Assembly: GCF_004353905.1 (NCBI RefSeq)
Contig: NZ_SMOD01000041.1
Span: 1 to 64,000, forward strand
From: Paraburkholderia guartelaensis
Lineage (GTDB): Bacteria > Pseudomonadota > Gammaproteobacteria > Burkholderiales > Burkholderiaceae
Direction of reading: 5' to 3'
DNA length: 64,000 nucleotides
Program-made: the position numbers and the translations under genes
The notes under the pieces: model-generated
The model's input: the letters and a program-made list of their open reading frames with translations, nothing else
Databases searched by the model: none
What the model was told of the DNA's origin: nothing
Shown here: in pieces, positions 9,054 to 16,311 of the stretch
Numbering within the stretch: position 1 is the stretch's first letter
How the letters are laid out: every line of letters starts with the position of its first letter

Positions 9054-9926
9054 ATGAAGATCGACACGGAAGAATTCAGGGTGGGGGCGGGTGACAAGGT
9101 ATCCCTCAAGGACTGGACGACTCGCGTCGAGCCGGTCTACAAATCGAAGGAACAGTATCACAAGGTCCTGACCGATCACATTGCACGGCTGAGCGCGTTG
9201 CAGAACCTGCTCTATGCAGACAACCGCTTTGCCGTTCTCTTCATCTTTCAGGCGATGGACGCGGCAGGCAAGGACGGCGCTATCAAGCACGTCATGTCGG
9301 GCGTCAATCCCCAAGGCTGTCAGGTCACCAGCTACAAGCATCCAAGTGCAGCCGAGTTGCAGCATGATTTTCTCTGGCGAACCACGCGCAACCTGCCCGA
9401 ACGGGGAAATATTGGAATCTTTAACCGATCCTACTACGAGGAAGTGCTAATCCTGCGCGTGCATCCTGAGCTCTTGCTCGCGGAAGGATTGTCGGGAGCG
9501 GCAAATTCTGGCGAAGCGCTTTGGGAAGGGCGATACCGATCCATTGTGGATTTTGAAAATCACCTATATCGCAATGACACGCGCGTCGTGAAATTCTTCC
9601 TGCATCTTTCGAAGGAAGAGCAGCGCAACCGGTTTCTTGATCGAATCGACGACCCGGGCAAGAACTGGAAGTTCAGTGCTGCAGACATCGAAGAGCGGAA
9701 ATTCTGGCCGCAATATATGGAGGCTTACGAGCAATGCCTTAGCGCTACCAGCACAGAGCATGCGCCATGGTATGCCGTTCCTGCAGACGACAAGGAAGAC
9801 GCGCGATTGATCGTGTCACAGATCATCGTCGATACGCTTGAGGCACTGAAGCTGTGTTATCCCAAAACCAGCGCTGAGAAGCACGCAGAGCTGGCAAAGA
9901 TACGCGCGGCGCTTGAAAAGGAGTAG
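9054..9926 (+). CDS. ppk2: Polyphosphate kinase 2 family protein
   Basis: 290 residues, the usual length of one-domain PPK2. Walker A is AGKDG with Lys73; the segment IGIFNRSYYEEVLILRVHPE contains the Walker B and lid-side Arg residues; KFFLHLSKEEQRNRFLDRID and NWKFSAADIEER follow as in the family. PPK2 enzymes transfer phosphate between polyphosphate and nucleoside mono- or diphosphates; which nucleotide is used here cannot be read from the sequence. The start at 9054 is set by GGAGG seven bases upstream. Its position after the H+-ATPase and PHA-synthase-like genes suggests a reserve-energy role. Confidence 0.93.
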   Translation: MKIDTEEFRVGAGDKVSLKDWTTRVEPVYKSKEQYHKVLTDHIARLSALQNLLYADNRFAVLFIFQAMDAAGKDGAIKHVMSGVNPQGCQVTSYKHPSAAELQHDFLWRTTRNLPERGNIGIFNRSYYEEVLILRVHPELLLAEGLSGAANSGEALWEGRYRSIVDFENHLYRNDTRVVKFFLHLSKEEQRNRFLDRIDDPGKNWKFSAADIEERKFWPQYMEAYEQCLSATSTEHAPWYAVPADDKEDARLIVSQIIVDTLEALKLCYPKTSAEKHAELAKIRAALEKE

Positions 9927-10221
9927 CGCCAGGCGGTACGTCTTCCAACCATTCACATCGGCTACCCCGGGGCTGTCCGTTGAAAAATCGGCAATCGGCG
10001 AGCCTGACCGTTGTAGCTTGAAAAGCCGTCATACATCTTCGTACCTCCAACGACCGGACAGGGTCGAGTTGAACCGACCACATCGGGCAGCAGCCGGGCC
10101 AGGAGCGGTGCGCCGCGCTGTCAGGTTGGCCTCCGCCGCTGACAACACGGGACGGACGTACGGATTCGGACATACGGATAGCGCCGCTGTAAGCATCGGG
10201 TCCGCAGTGAAAGGGGGCGGG

Positions 10222-10380
10222 CTATTCCCACGAGCCTATATCGGCGTCGTCGCCTTCACCGCCTTGCTTTACGTCGGCGCCGTAGCTGAACACGTCGATC
10301 TCACCATGCACGCCCGGATTGAGGTACCGATATGCGTTGCCCCATGGATCGTTCGGCAAACGCTGCAGATAGCGACACGC
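10222..10380 (-). pseudogene. gspG: 3' fragment of gspG (type II secretion major pseudopilin)
   Basis: On the minus strand, from about 10372 to the TAG at 10222-10224, the frame reads RYLQRLPNDPWGNAYRYLNP, then GVHGEIDVFSYGAD and ends GDDADIGSWE. This is the conserved C-terminal third of GspG, including the calcium-site region. The N-terminal prepilin peptidase site and hydrophobic helix are absent: directly upstream the sequence becomes an Nramp transporter in another frame. No other type II secretion gene is present. It is a relic created at a rearrangement junction. Confidence 0.85.
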
Positions 10381-10819
10381 AGGCGAACAGCAACGTGAAG
10401 AGCGGCACCGACCCCCGGAAAATCAGTTGCGCGGCCTCGCCCATCGCCAGCATGTCGGCGGCCATGTTCAGCGTGTTGGCGCCGAGAAAGCGGACGACCG
10501 CGAGCCAGAACAGCCAGCGCGAATAGTGTTTGCGCATGTTCGCCGTCAGGCCCTGGCCCGTCACGGCGGCGACGCGCGCGGCCACCATTTGCAGCGCCAC
10601 CATCGAAGGATAGGAAAGCACGCAGACCCACAACAGATCGAAACCGTACTGGGCGCCGGCCAGCGAGTACGTGAGGATGCCGCCGGGATCGTTGTCTGTG
10701 GCGATCGTGCCCAGGCCCGGACCGATATCCGCCGCCCAGCCGTGCGCCGCCAGCTTGTAAGTTCGATCGAATCGGCTCGCGAAGAAGTGTCGCGGCCGGG
10801 TGGGCTCGCCGGCTTTCAT
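10301..10819 (-). pseudogene. Nramp-family divalent metal transporter, truncated after about 140 residues
   Basis: From ATG 10819 the minus strand encodes the N-terminal part of an Nramp transporter: DIGPGLGTIATDNDPGGI (the metal-site helix, with DPGG in place of DPGN), then LTYSLAGAQYGFDLLWV, VTGQGLTANMRKHY and LGANTLNMAADMLAMGEAA. Homology stops at about 10380, where the DNA continues as gspG in a different frame; the open frame then runs through unrelated residues to 10301. Helices 6-11 are missing, so no working transporter is expected. A 3' Nramp relic lies at 37906-38284. Confidence 0.85.
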
Positions 10820-10986
10820 GGCAAAGGGAAACGGAAATGGCGCGTGCGAAAACCGTTGCTCACGCAGACGGCATTCCCGGGTCCAGGGACCATAGCCCCG
10901 CGATGACGTGGCATCCCGCTTGCTGTGTCGAAGAAACACCCTTAAACGCTGCATTTCCAGGTCTTTGTCACCAGGAGGGAATCGCA

Positions 10987-11541
10987 ATGGCCAACATTCT
11001 CGACAACTGCAAGGTCGCAATCCTTGCTGTGGATGGATTCGAAGAGGTCGAACTTACCGAACCGCTTCGCGCGTTGACGGAAGCCGGCGCGCAGGTGGAC
11101 GTGATCTCACAGAAAGACGGCGAGATTCAGGGCTTTCGGCACGTCGACAAGGGAAGCAGGGTCAAGGTCGACCGTACCTTCGGTGGCGCAAAGGCCGACG
11201 ACTACGATGCAGTCGTGCTCCCGGGCGGCGTGGTGAACAGCGACGCCATCCGCCTGATTCCCGAGGCGCAGGCGTTCGTGCGCGCGGCCGACGACGCACG
11301 CAAGCCCATTGCGGTGATCTGCCATGGCGGCTGGCTGCCGGTATCGGCGGGCATCGTCAAGGGACACACGATGACGAGCTGGCCGTCGCTGCAGGACGAT
11401 ATCCGCAACGCGGGCGGCAAATGGGTCGACGAAACCATGGTCCACGACGGCAATTTCATCACGAGCCGCAAGCCCGATGACCTCCCAGCCTTCAACGCGG
11501 AACTGATCTCCACGCTTTCGGCCGCGGCAGGCACGGCATGA
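10987..11541 (+). CDS. DJ-1/PfpI family protein (type 1 glutamine amidotransferase-like)
   Basis: 184 residues. The fold signature is complete: VAILAVDGFEEVEL at the N-terminus with the conserved Glu, AVVLPGGVVN, and the nucleophile elbow VICHGGW with Cys112. The family contains intracellular stress proteins with glyoxalase, protease or deglycase-like activities reported; the activity of this member is not predictable. The start at 10987 has AGGAGG ten bases upstream. It precedes the membrane protein gene at 11593 by 51 bases. Confidence 0.92.
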   Translation: MANILDNCKVAILAVDGFEEVELTEPLRALTEAGAQVDVISQKDGEIQGFRHVDKGSRVKVDRTFGGAKADDYDAVVLPGGVVNSDAIRLIPEAQAFVRAADDARKPIAVICHGGWLPVSAGIVKGHTMTSWPSLQDDIRNAGGKWVDETMVHDGNFITSRKPDDLPAFNAELISTLSAAAGTA

Positions 11542-11592
11542 GGCCGGAGGTAGGTTGAACCGGGCAATGCAACAGGACACGGAGCGCCTCAG

Positions 11593-12525
11593 ATGACACA
11601 AACGACCCGCGTCGTCGCCGGCATCGCGAGCGTGGCTGCGGGCACTGCGCTCGCGATCTGGTCGACTCGCGACCTACGAGAGGCGAAACGGACGCGCGCG
11701 CCCGGCAAACACGTCGCGGCGGCGCGTGCGTTCAATCACGGCTCCGCCCTGCTTGCGCTCTCCGTGCTGGCCGACAGCGCGATGGAGCACTACCGCGGAT
11801 CATTCGAGAATCGTGCAATGTACCTGCCCCCCGTGGTCGCGCTCTGCTCGCTGGGCGCAGCGCTCCATGGCGGCGCCGATCAGCGTGCGGCTTCGCATCG
11901 GCTGCGGCATGCGATCCAGATTTGCGGCGCGGCAACGGGCGCAACGGGCACCGCCTTCCATCTTTACAACGTGACGAAGCGTCCCGGCGGCCTCTCCTGG
12001 CACAACCTCTTCTATGGCGCTCCGGCGGGGGCGCCGTTCGCGCTCGTGCTCTCCGGTGTGCTTGGCGCGATCGCGGAGCAGTTACGCGATGAACCCGAGC
12101 ACGATCCACAGCTTTTCGGCATGCCCGCCGGCAAGGCGCTTGCACTCGTCGCGGGCGCGGGACTGCTCGGCACGGCGGCCGAAGCCGCGTTGCTGCACTT
12201 CCGCGGCTCGTTCCAGCATCCGGCCATGTATGCACCCGTGACGATCGTGCCCGTGGGCGGCGCGCTGCTCGCCCACGCTGCGCTCGCCCCGGCCCGGCAT
12301 GCGGCCCGCGCGAGCGCCTTTGCGCGCCTGTGGCTGCGTCTCACGGCGGCGCTCGGCTTCGCGGGCCTCGGCTTCCACGCGAACGGCGTCGCGCGCGCGC
12401 AGGGCGGCTGGCGCAACTGGTCGCAGAACCTGTTCGCGGGGCCGCCGCTGCCCGCCCCGCCCTCGTTCAGCGCGCTCGCGCTCGCGGGGCTGGCCGCGTT
12501 GCGCATGCGGGAGACGGAACGATGA
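11593..12525 (+). CDS. Multi-pass membrane protein with an internal duplication
   Basis: 310 residues, highly hydrophobic, with about eight predicted membrane segments. Two halves repeat each other: HYRGSFENRAMYLPP (residues about 66-80) matches HFRGSFQHPAMYAPV (about 203-217), and GGLSWHNLFYGAPAGAP (about 133-149) matches GGWRNWSQNLFAGPPLPAPP (about 273-292). No named family was recognised. Its stop overlaps the start of the gluconate-dehydrogenase subunit gene (ATGA at 12522), so it is the first gene of the respiratory locus. A role as membrane anchor or quinone-facing subunit for the dehydrogenase is only an inference. Confidence 0.8.
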   Translation: MTQTTRVVAGIASVAAGTALAIWSTRDLREAKRTRAPGKHVAAARAFNHGSALLALSVLADSAMEHYRGSFENRAMYLPPVVALCSLGAALHGGADQRAASHRLRHAIQICGAATGATGTAFHLYNVTKRPGGLSWHNLFYGAPAGAPFALVLSGVLGAIAEQLRDEPEHDPQLFGMPAGKALALVAGAGLLGTAAEAALLHFRGSFQHPAMYAPVTIVPVGGALLAHAALAPARHAARASAFARLWLRLTAALGFAGLGFHANGVARAQGGWRNWSQNLFAGPPLPAPPSFSALALAGLAALRMRETER

Positions 12526-13193
12526 AGCCCATGCCGAAGTACCCTGGCTACGATGTGCTGGCCAAACGCGGCACGCCGTCATGGGACGCGCCCACGCGCG
12601 CAGTGATCGACGCGCGGCTCAGCACACCGGACAAAGCGCGCTATCTCGCCCCTTCGCATTGGCAAACGCTGATAGCACTGTGTGCCACGATCGTCCCGCA
12701 ACCCGGCCGGGGGGAATACGCCGATAACCCGCCCGTGCCCCTCGCCGCGCTCGTGGAAGGCAAGCTGCTGGAAGACCGCCGTGACGGCTTTCGCGATGCT
12801 CGCCTGCCGCCGTTGCGCGTGGCGTGGGAAACGGGACTCGCGGCGCTCGACGAGGAAAGCGAGAGGGCGTACGGCGCGAGCTTTTCTCAACTGGACGGGG
12901 AGCAGCGGCGCACGCTGGTCTCCCGTATGCAGCGTGGCGAGTTGCGCAGCAGGGCGTGGCACGACATGCCCTGCGACCTGTTCTTTACGAAACGCGTGCT
13001 GCACGACGTGACGGCGGCGTACTGGTCGCATCCCGCCGCATGGAGCGCGATGGGCTTCGGCGGTCCGGCGAATCCGCGCGGCTATGTGCGCCTTTACACG
13101 AACCGGCGCGATGCGTGGGAGGCCGTCGAAGCGCAGGACGATAGCGATGCCGCACAGCGAGCCGCGCGCCGGGAGAACGAGCGTGTGCGCTGA
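12522..13193 (+). CDS. Gluconate 2-dehydrogenase subunit 3 family protein
   Basis: 223 residues. The region HWQTLIALCATIVPQP and the WHDMPCDLFFTKRVLHDVTAAYWSHP region, with a C-terminal GPANPRGYVRL, match the small gamma subunit of flavoprotein gluconate dehydrogenases (DUF-type subunit 3). Unlike classical members it has no twin-arginine signal: the protein begins MKPMPKYPGYDVL. It starts within the stop of the membrane protein gene and ends inside the start of the GMC gene, so the three are translationally coupled. It most likely chaperones or stabilises the GMC subunit. Confidence 0.88.
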   Translation: MKPMPKYPGYDVLAKRGTPSWDAPTRAVIDARLSTPDKARYLAPSHWQTLIALCATIVPQPGRGEYADNPPVPLAALVEGKLLEDRRDGFRDARLPPLRVAWETGLAALDEESERAYGASFSQLDGEQRRTLVSRMQRGELRSRAWHDMPCDLFFTKRVLHDVTAAYWSHPAAWSAMGFGGPANPRGYVRLYTNRRDAWEAVEAQDDSDAAQRAARRENERVR

Positions 13194-14847
13194 GCGCAGC
13201 GACGGCGCGCCTGACGCACGTGCGGCGCCGCGCGGCAAGCACGGCCGCGCGCCGGACGTATTCCGGCGCGGCGGTTGGATACCAATGCGCGAATACGCGC
13301 TCGACGAGGCGGTCGATTTCGCCATCGTCGGCACCGGCGCCGGCGGCGCAACGCTTGCCTGCCGGCTGGCCGAGGCGGGCTTTCGCGTCGTCGCGTTCGA
13401 TGCGGGGGCGTGGTGGCGTCCGCTGGAGGAATTCGCCTCCGACGAAACGCACCAGGCCAAGCTCTACTGGACCGACGAACGCATCTGCGACGGCGAGAAC
13501 CCCCTGCAACTGGGCAGCAACAACAGCGGCAAGGCCGTGGGTGGCAGCACCGTGCACTTCGCCATGGTCTCGCTGCGCTTTCGGCCCGAGTGGTTCCAGT
13601 CGCGCACGAAGCTCGGCTACGGCGCCGACTGGCCGCTCGACTGGCGCGAGATGTGGCGCTACTACACCGAAGTCGAACAGGCGCTCGGCATCTCCGGGCC
13701 GGTGAACTACCCGTGGGGACCGAAGCGCCCGCGCTATCCGTATCGCGCACACGAGGTCAACGCGGCGGGGCTCGTGCTCGCGCGCGGCTGCGAGACGTTG
13801 GGCATACCGTGGTCGCCCACGCCGCTCGCCACGCTCTCCGCACCGCGCGGCGACGCGCATCAGTGTGTCTATCGCGGCTTCTGCGTGACGGGCTGTGCGA
13901 CCAACGCCAAGCAAAGCGCGCTCGTCACATGGATTCCGCGCGCGGTCCGCGCCGGCGCCGAAATCCGCGATCTCGCGATGGTCGGCTGCATCGAGACCGA
14001 TACACTGGGCCGCGCGAGCGGCGTGCGTTTTCATCGTGAGGGGCGCTGGCACTTTCAGCGCGCCCGCAACGTGGTCGTCGCCGGGTACGCCATCGAAACG
14101 CCGCGCCTCCTGCTCCTCTCCGCAAACGGACGCTTTCCTGAAGGGTTGGCGAACGGCTCGGGACTGGTCGGCAAGAACCTGATGGTGCAGGCAAACCAGG
14201 CCGCATGGGGCACGCTCGAAGACGAAATCCGCTGGTACAAGGGGCCGCCGTCGCTCGCCCTCACCGAGCACTGGAACTACGAGGACAAGGGCAAGGACTT
14301 TCACGGCGGCTACTGCTACATGAGCCAGGGGCCATTGCCGCTCGTGTGGGCGGCGACGCAATCGAGCCGCGGCCTGTGGGGCGACGCGCTCGTGAGCGAG
14401 ATGGCGAAGTACAACCACGAGGCAGGCCTGAAAATGGTGGGAGAAACGCTGCCGCAGGAGCGCAACCGCGTGACGCTCGCCGAGGAGAAGGACGCGCTCG
14501 GCCTGCCGGTGGCGCGCGTCACCTGGTCGATGTGCGACAACGACCGGCGGCTCGTGCGCCACGCCCTCGACTACATGAGCCGCGCGCTTGCCGCGGCGGG
14601 CGCGAGCGAGATCTGGACGCAGGACGACGACACCTGCCACCTCAACGGCACGGCGCGCATGGGCAGCAATGCGCAGACGAGCGTCGTGAATGCCGACTGC
14701 CGCTCCTGGGACATCCCGAATCTGTGGATCTGCGACGGCTCCGTGTTTCCAACGGTAGGCGGCGTGAACCCGTCCCTCACGATCCAGGCGATTGCCTGCC
14801 GCACCGCCGACCGCATTCAGGTGCTCGCCGCGCGCGGTGAACTTTGA
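13183..14847 (+). CDS. GMC family oxidoreductase (FAD-dependent dehydrogenase large subunit)
   Basis: 554 residues. The FAD-binding motif GTGAGGATLACRLAEAGF lies near residue 45; GSNNSGKAVGGSTVHFA is the second FAD contact; a Cys-rich CVYRGFCVTGCATNAK segment is typical of the dehydrogenase branch; the C-terminus has HLNGTARMG and DGSVFPTVGGVNPSLTIQA. The substrate is probably a sugar acid or alcohol, not determinable here. I chose the GTG at 13183, which overlaps the upstream stop and has GGGAGA before it; an internal ATG at 13285 (MREYALDE) would drop a conserved FRRGGWIP stretch. No signal peptide is visible. Electrons would pass to the triheme cytochrome downstream. Confidence 0.93.
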   Translation: MCAERSDGAPDARAAPRGKHGRAPDVFRRGGWIPMREYALDEAVDFAIVGTGAGGATLACRLAEAGFRVVAFDAGAWWRPLEEFASDETHQAKLYWTDERICDGENPLQLGSNNSGKAVGGSTVHFAMVSLRFRPEWFQSRTKLGYGADWPLDWREMWRYYTEVEQALGISGPVNYPWGPKRPRYPYRAHEVNAAGLVLARGCETLGIPWSPTPLATLSAPRGDAHQCVYRGFCVTGCATNAKQSALVTWIPRAVRAGAEIRDLAMVGCIETDTLGRASGVRFHREGRWHFQRARNVVVAGYAIETPRLLLLSANGRFPEGLANGSGLVGKNLMVQANQAAWGTLEDEIRWYKGPPSLALTEHWNYEDKGKDFHGGYCYMSQGPLPLVWAATQSSRGLWGDALVSEMAKYNHEAGLKMVGETLPQERNRVTLAEEKDALGLPVARVTWSMCDNDRRLVRHALDYMSRALAAAGASEIWTQDDDTCHLNGTARMGSNAQTSVVNADCRSWDIPNLWICDGSVFPTVGGVNPSLTIQAIACRTADRIQVLAARGEL

Positions 14848-14913
14848 AGCGTATGCGAGCGCAACACAGGCACCTCGTGCGTGAAGCCGAATACTTTTTC
14901 CGAGGAGATCATC

Positions 14914-15066
14914 ATGCCGCTCAGCAAGGGAAAATCGCGCGAAGCCATTTCGAAGAACATCAAGACGGAAGTGAAACAAGGCAAGTCGCAGAAGCAGGCA
15001 GTCGCTATCGCGCTCAATCAGGCGCGCAAGTCCGGCGCGAAGATTCCGAAGAAGAATCACAAGTAA
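14914..15066 (+). CDS. DUF6496 family small basic protein
   Basis: 50 residues, beginning MPLSKGKSREAISKNIKTE and ending KIPKKNHK; strongly basic with the repeated pattern GKSxxxA found in DUF6496 proteins. The start has GAGGAG seven bases upstream. It sits between the GMC gene and the oxidase genes on the same strand. Function unknown; the charge suggests nucleic-acid binding. Confidence 0.85.
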   Translation: MPLSKGKSREAISKNIKTEVKQGKSQKQAVAIALNQARKSGAKIPKKNHK

Positions 15067-15168
15067 AAGCCAGGCCGGGAAAACTGGCGCAGTCCGATCG
15101 GGCTGCCGGGCACGGCGGGTGCGCACCGGGCCGCAAGCGCACAAAAAGCGCCATCGAGGAGCCCAATC

Positions 15169-15234
15169 ATGTCCGGTGACCGGCATGCTAACGCTGCGCA
15201 CATGCGATCGCCGCGGGCGGCGCTGCTGCCATGA
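15169..15234 (+). CDS. Possible 21-residue leader peptide coupled to the oxidase gene
   Basis: A short frame starts at ATG 15169, eight bases after AGGAG, and reads MSGDRHANAAHMRSPRAALL before its TGA at 15232-15234. The TGA overlaps the ATG of the subunit II gene (ATGA). The subunit II gene has no clear ribosome-binding site of its own, so re-initiation from this leader is plausible. There is no homology to support it. Confidence 0.35.
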   Translation: MSGDRHANAAHMRSPRAALLP

Positions 15235-16310
15235 CGCGCTGCACGCCACGCCAATCGGCACGCATGTATAGCATGGTGAGGTTTGTGGCGTGCGCCAGCT
15301 TGGGAACCGCCTCCCCCGGCTGCCTGGCCGGCACTCCGCTCGCTTATTTTCTCCACAGTGCCGGCCCGGCGTCCGGGCCAGTGCGGGTGCTTGACTGGGC
15401 GCTCGCCGCGCTCTGCGTGGGCGTTTGCATCGTCATCGCGGTGCTGCTTTACGCAGCGATACGCCGTAAGCGCCGCGAGAGCGCCTCGCCTGACGCGGCT
15501 CCGTCGCAAACGAGCGTGGCCGATGAACGGGACGAGCGGGACGAGCGCACCGCGAACCGCATCATTGCGATCGGCACCGCCATTTCCGCGGTGCTGCTGC
15601 TGGGCGCGCTCGTGGGCATGTTGCGCGTGCTGGCCGCCGTCGCCGATCCGCCGAGCGCGCCTGCCCTCGCCGTGACGGTCACGGCTTATGACTGGTGGTG
15701 GAAAGTGACCTACAGGACGCCCGATGGCGCGAGCTTCGCAACGGCCAACGAAATTCATATGCCCACCGGCCAGCCCGTGCGCGTCGACCTGCAAAGCGCC
15801 GACGTCGTGCACGCGTTCTGGGTACCCGCACTTGCGGGCAAAACCCAGGCGATTCCCGGCCAGACCAACCATCAGTGGCTTCAGGCGGATCAACCCGGCG
15901 TATGGCGCGGACAATGCACGCAATTCTGTGGTCCGCAGCACGCGCACATGGCGATGGAAGTCGTGGCGCAACCACCCGACGACTTCGCCCACTGGCTCGA
16001 CGCCCAGGCAAAGGCCGCCGCGCCAGCGCCGGACGGCGCGCCGACACGCGGCGAAAAACTCTTCATGGCGCGTTGCGCAGGCTGCCATACCGTTCGCGGC
16101 ACGCAGGCGGACGGTGCACAGGGACCCGACCTCACGCACCTCGCCTCGCGCCGCCTGATCGCGGCGGGCACGATCGCCAACACACCCGCCAACCGGCTCG
16201 AGTGGGTCGCACATGCACAGCAGCTCAAGCCCGAATCGCTGATGCCCGACATTGCCCTCACCCCCGCCGAGGCGAGCGACCTCAGCGCGTGGCTCGACAC
16301 GCTCCAGTGA
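15231..16310 (+). CDS. coxB: Cytochrome c oxidase subunit II with C-terminal cytochrome c domain
   Basis: 359 residues. An N-terminal lipoprotein-like signal ends SPGC near residue 31, followed by two membrane helices (about 55-77 and 110-136). The periplasmic domain has the CuA ligands His194, Cys229, Cys233, His237 and Met240 (CTQFCGPQHAHM). A mono-heme cytochrome c domain follows with CAGCH at 282-286, as in caa3-type oxidases. It receives electrons for the fused subunit I/III encoded one base downstream. A linker between the two helices is unusually long and charged. Confidence 0.93.
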   Translation: MTRCTPRQSARMYSMVRFVACASLGTASPGCLAGTPLAYFLHSAGPASGPVRVLDWALAALCVGVCIVIAVLLYAAIRRKRRESASPDAAPSQTSVADERDERDERTANRIIAIGTAISAVLLLGALVGMLRVLAAVADPPSAPALAVTVTAYDWWWKVTYRTPDGASFATANEIHMPTGQPVRVDLQSADVVHAFWVPALAGKTQAIPGQTNHQWLQADQPGVWRGQCTQFCGPQHAHMAMEVVAQPPDDFAHWLDAQAKAAAPAPDGAPTRGEKLFMARCAGCHTVRGTQADGAQGPDLTHLASRRLIAAGTIANTPANRLEWVAHAQQLKPESLMPDIALTPAEASDLSAWLDTLQ

Positions 16311-16311
16311 C

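Noticed and set aside
12985..15261. Very long minus-strand open frame (758 codons) opposite the GMC gene
   Set aside because: It is antisense to a clear GMC oxidoreductase, is Arg/Ala/His-rich, and arises from the high GC content.
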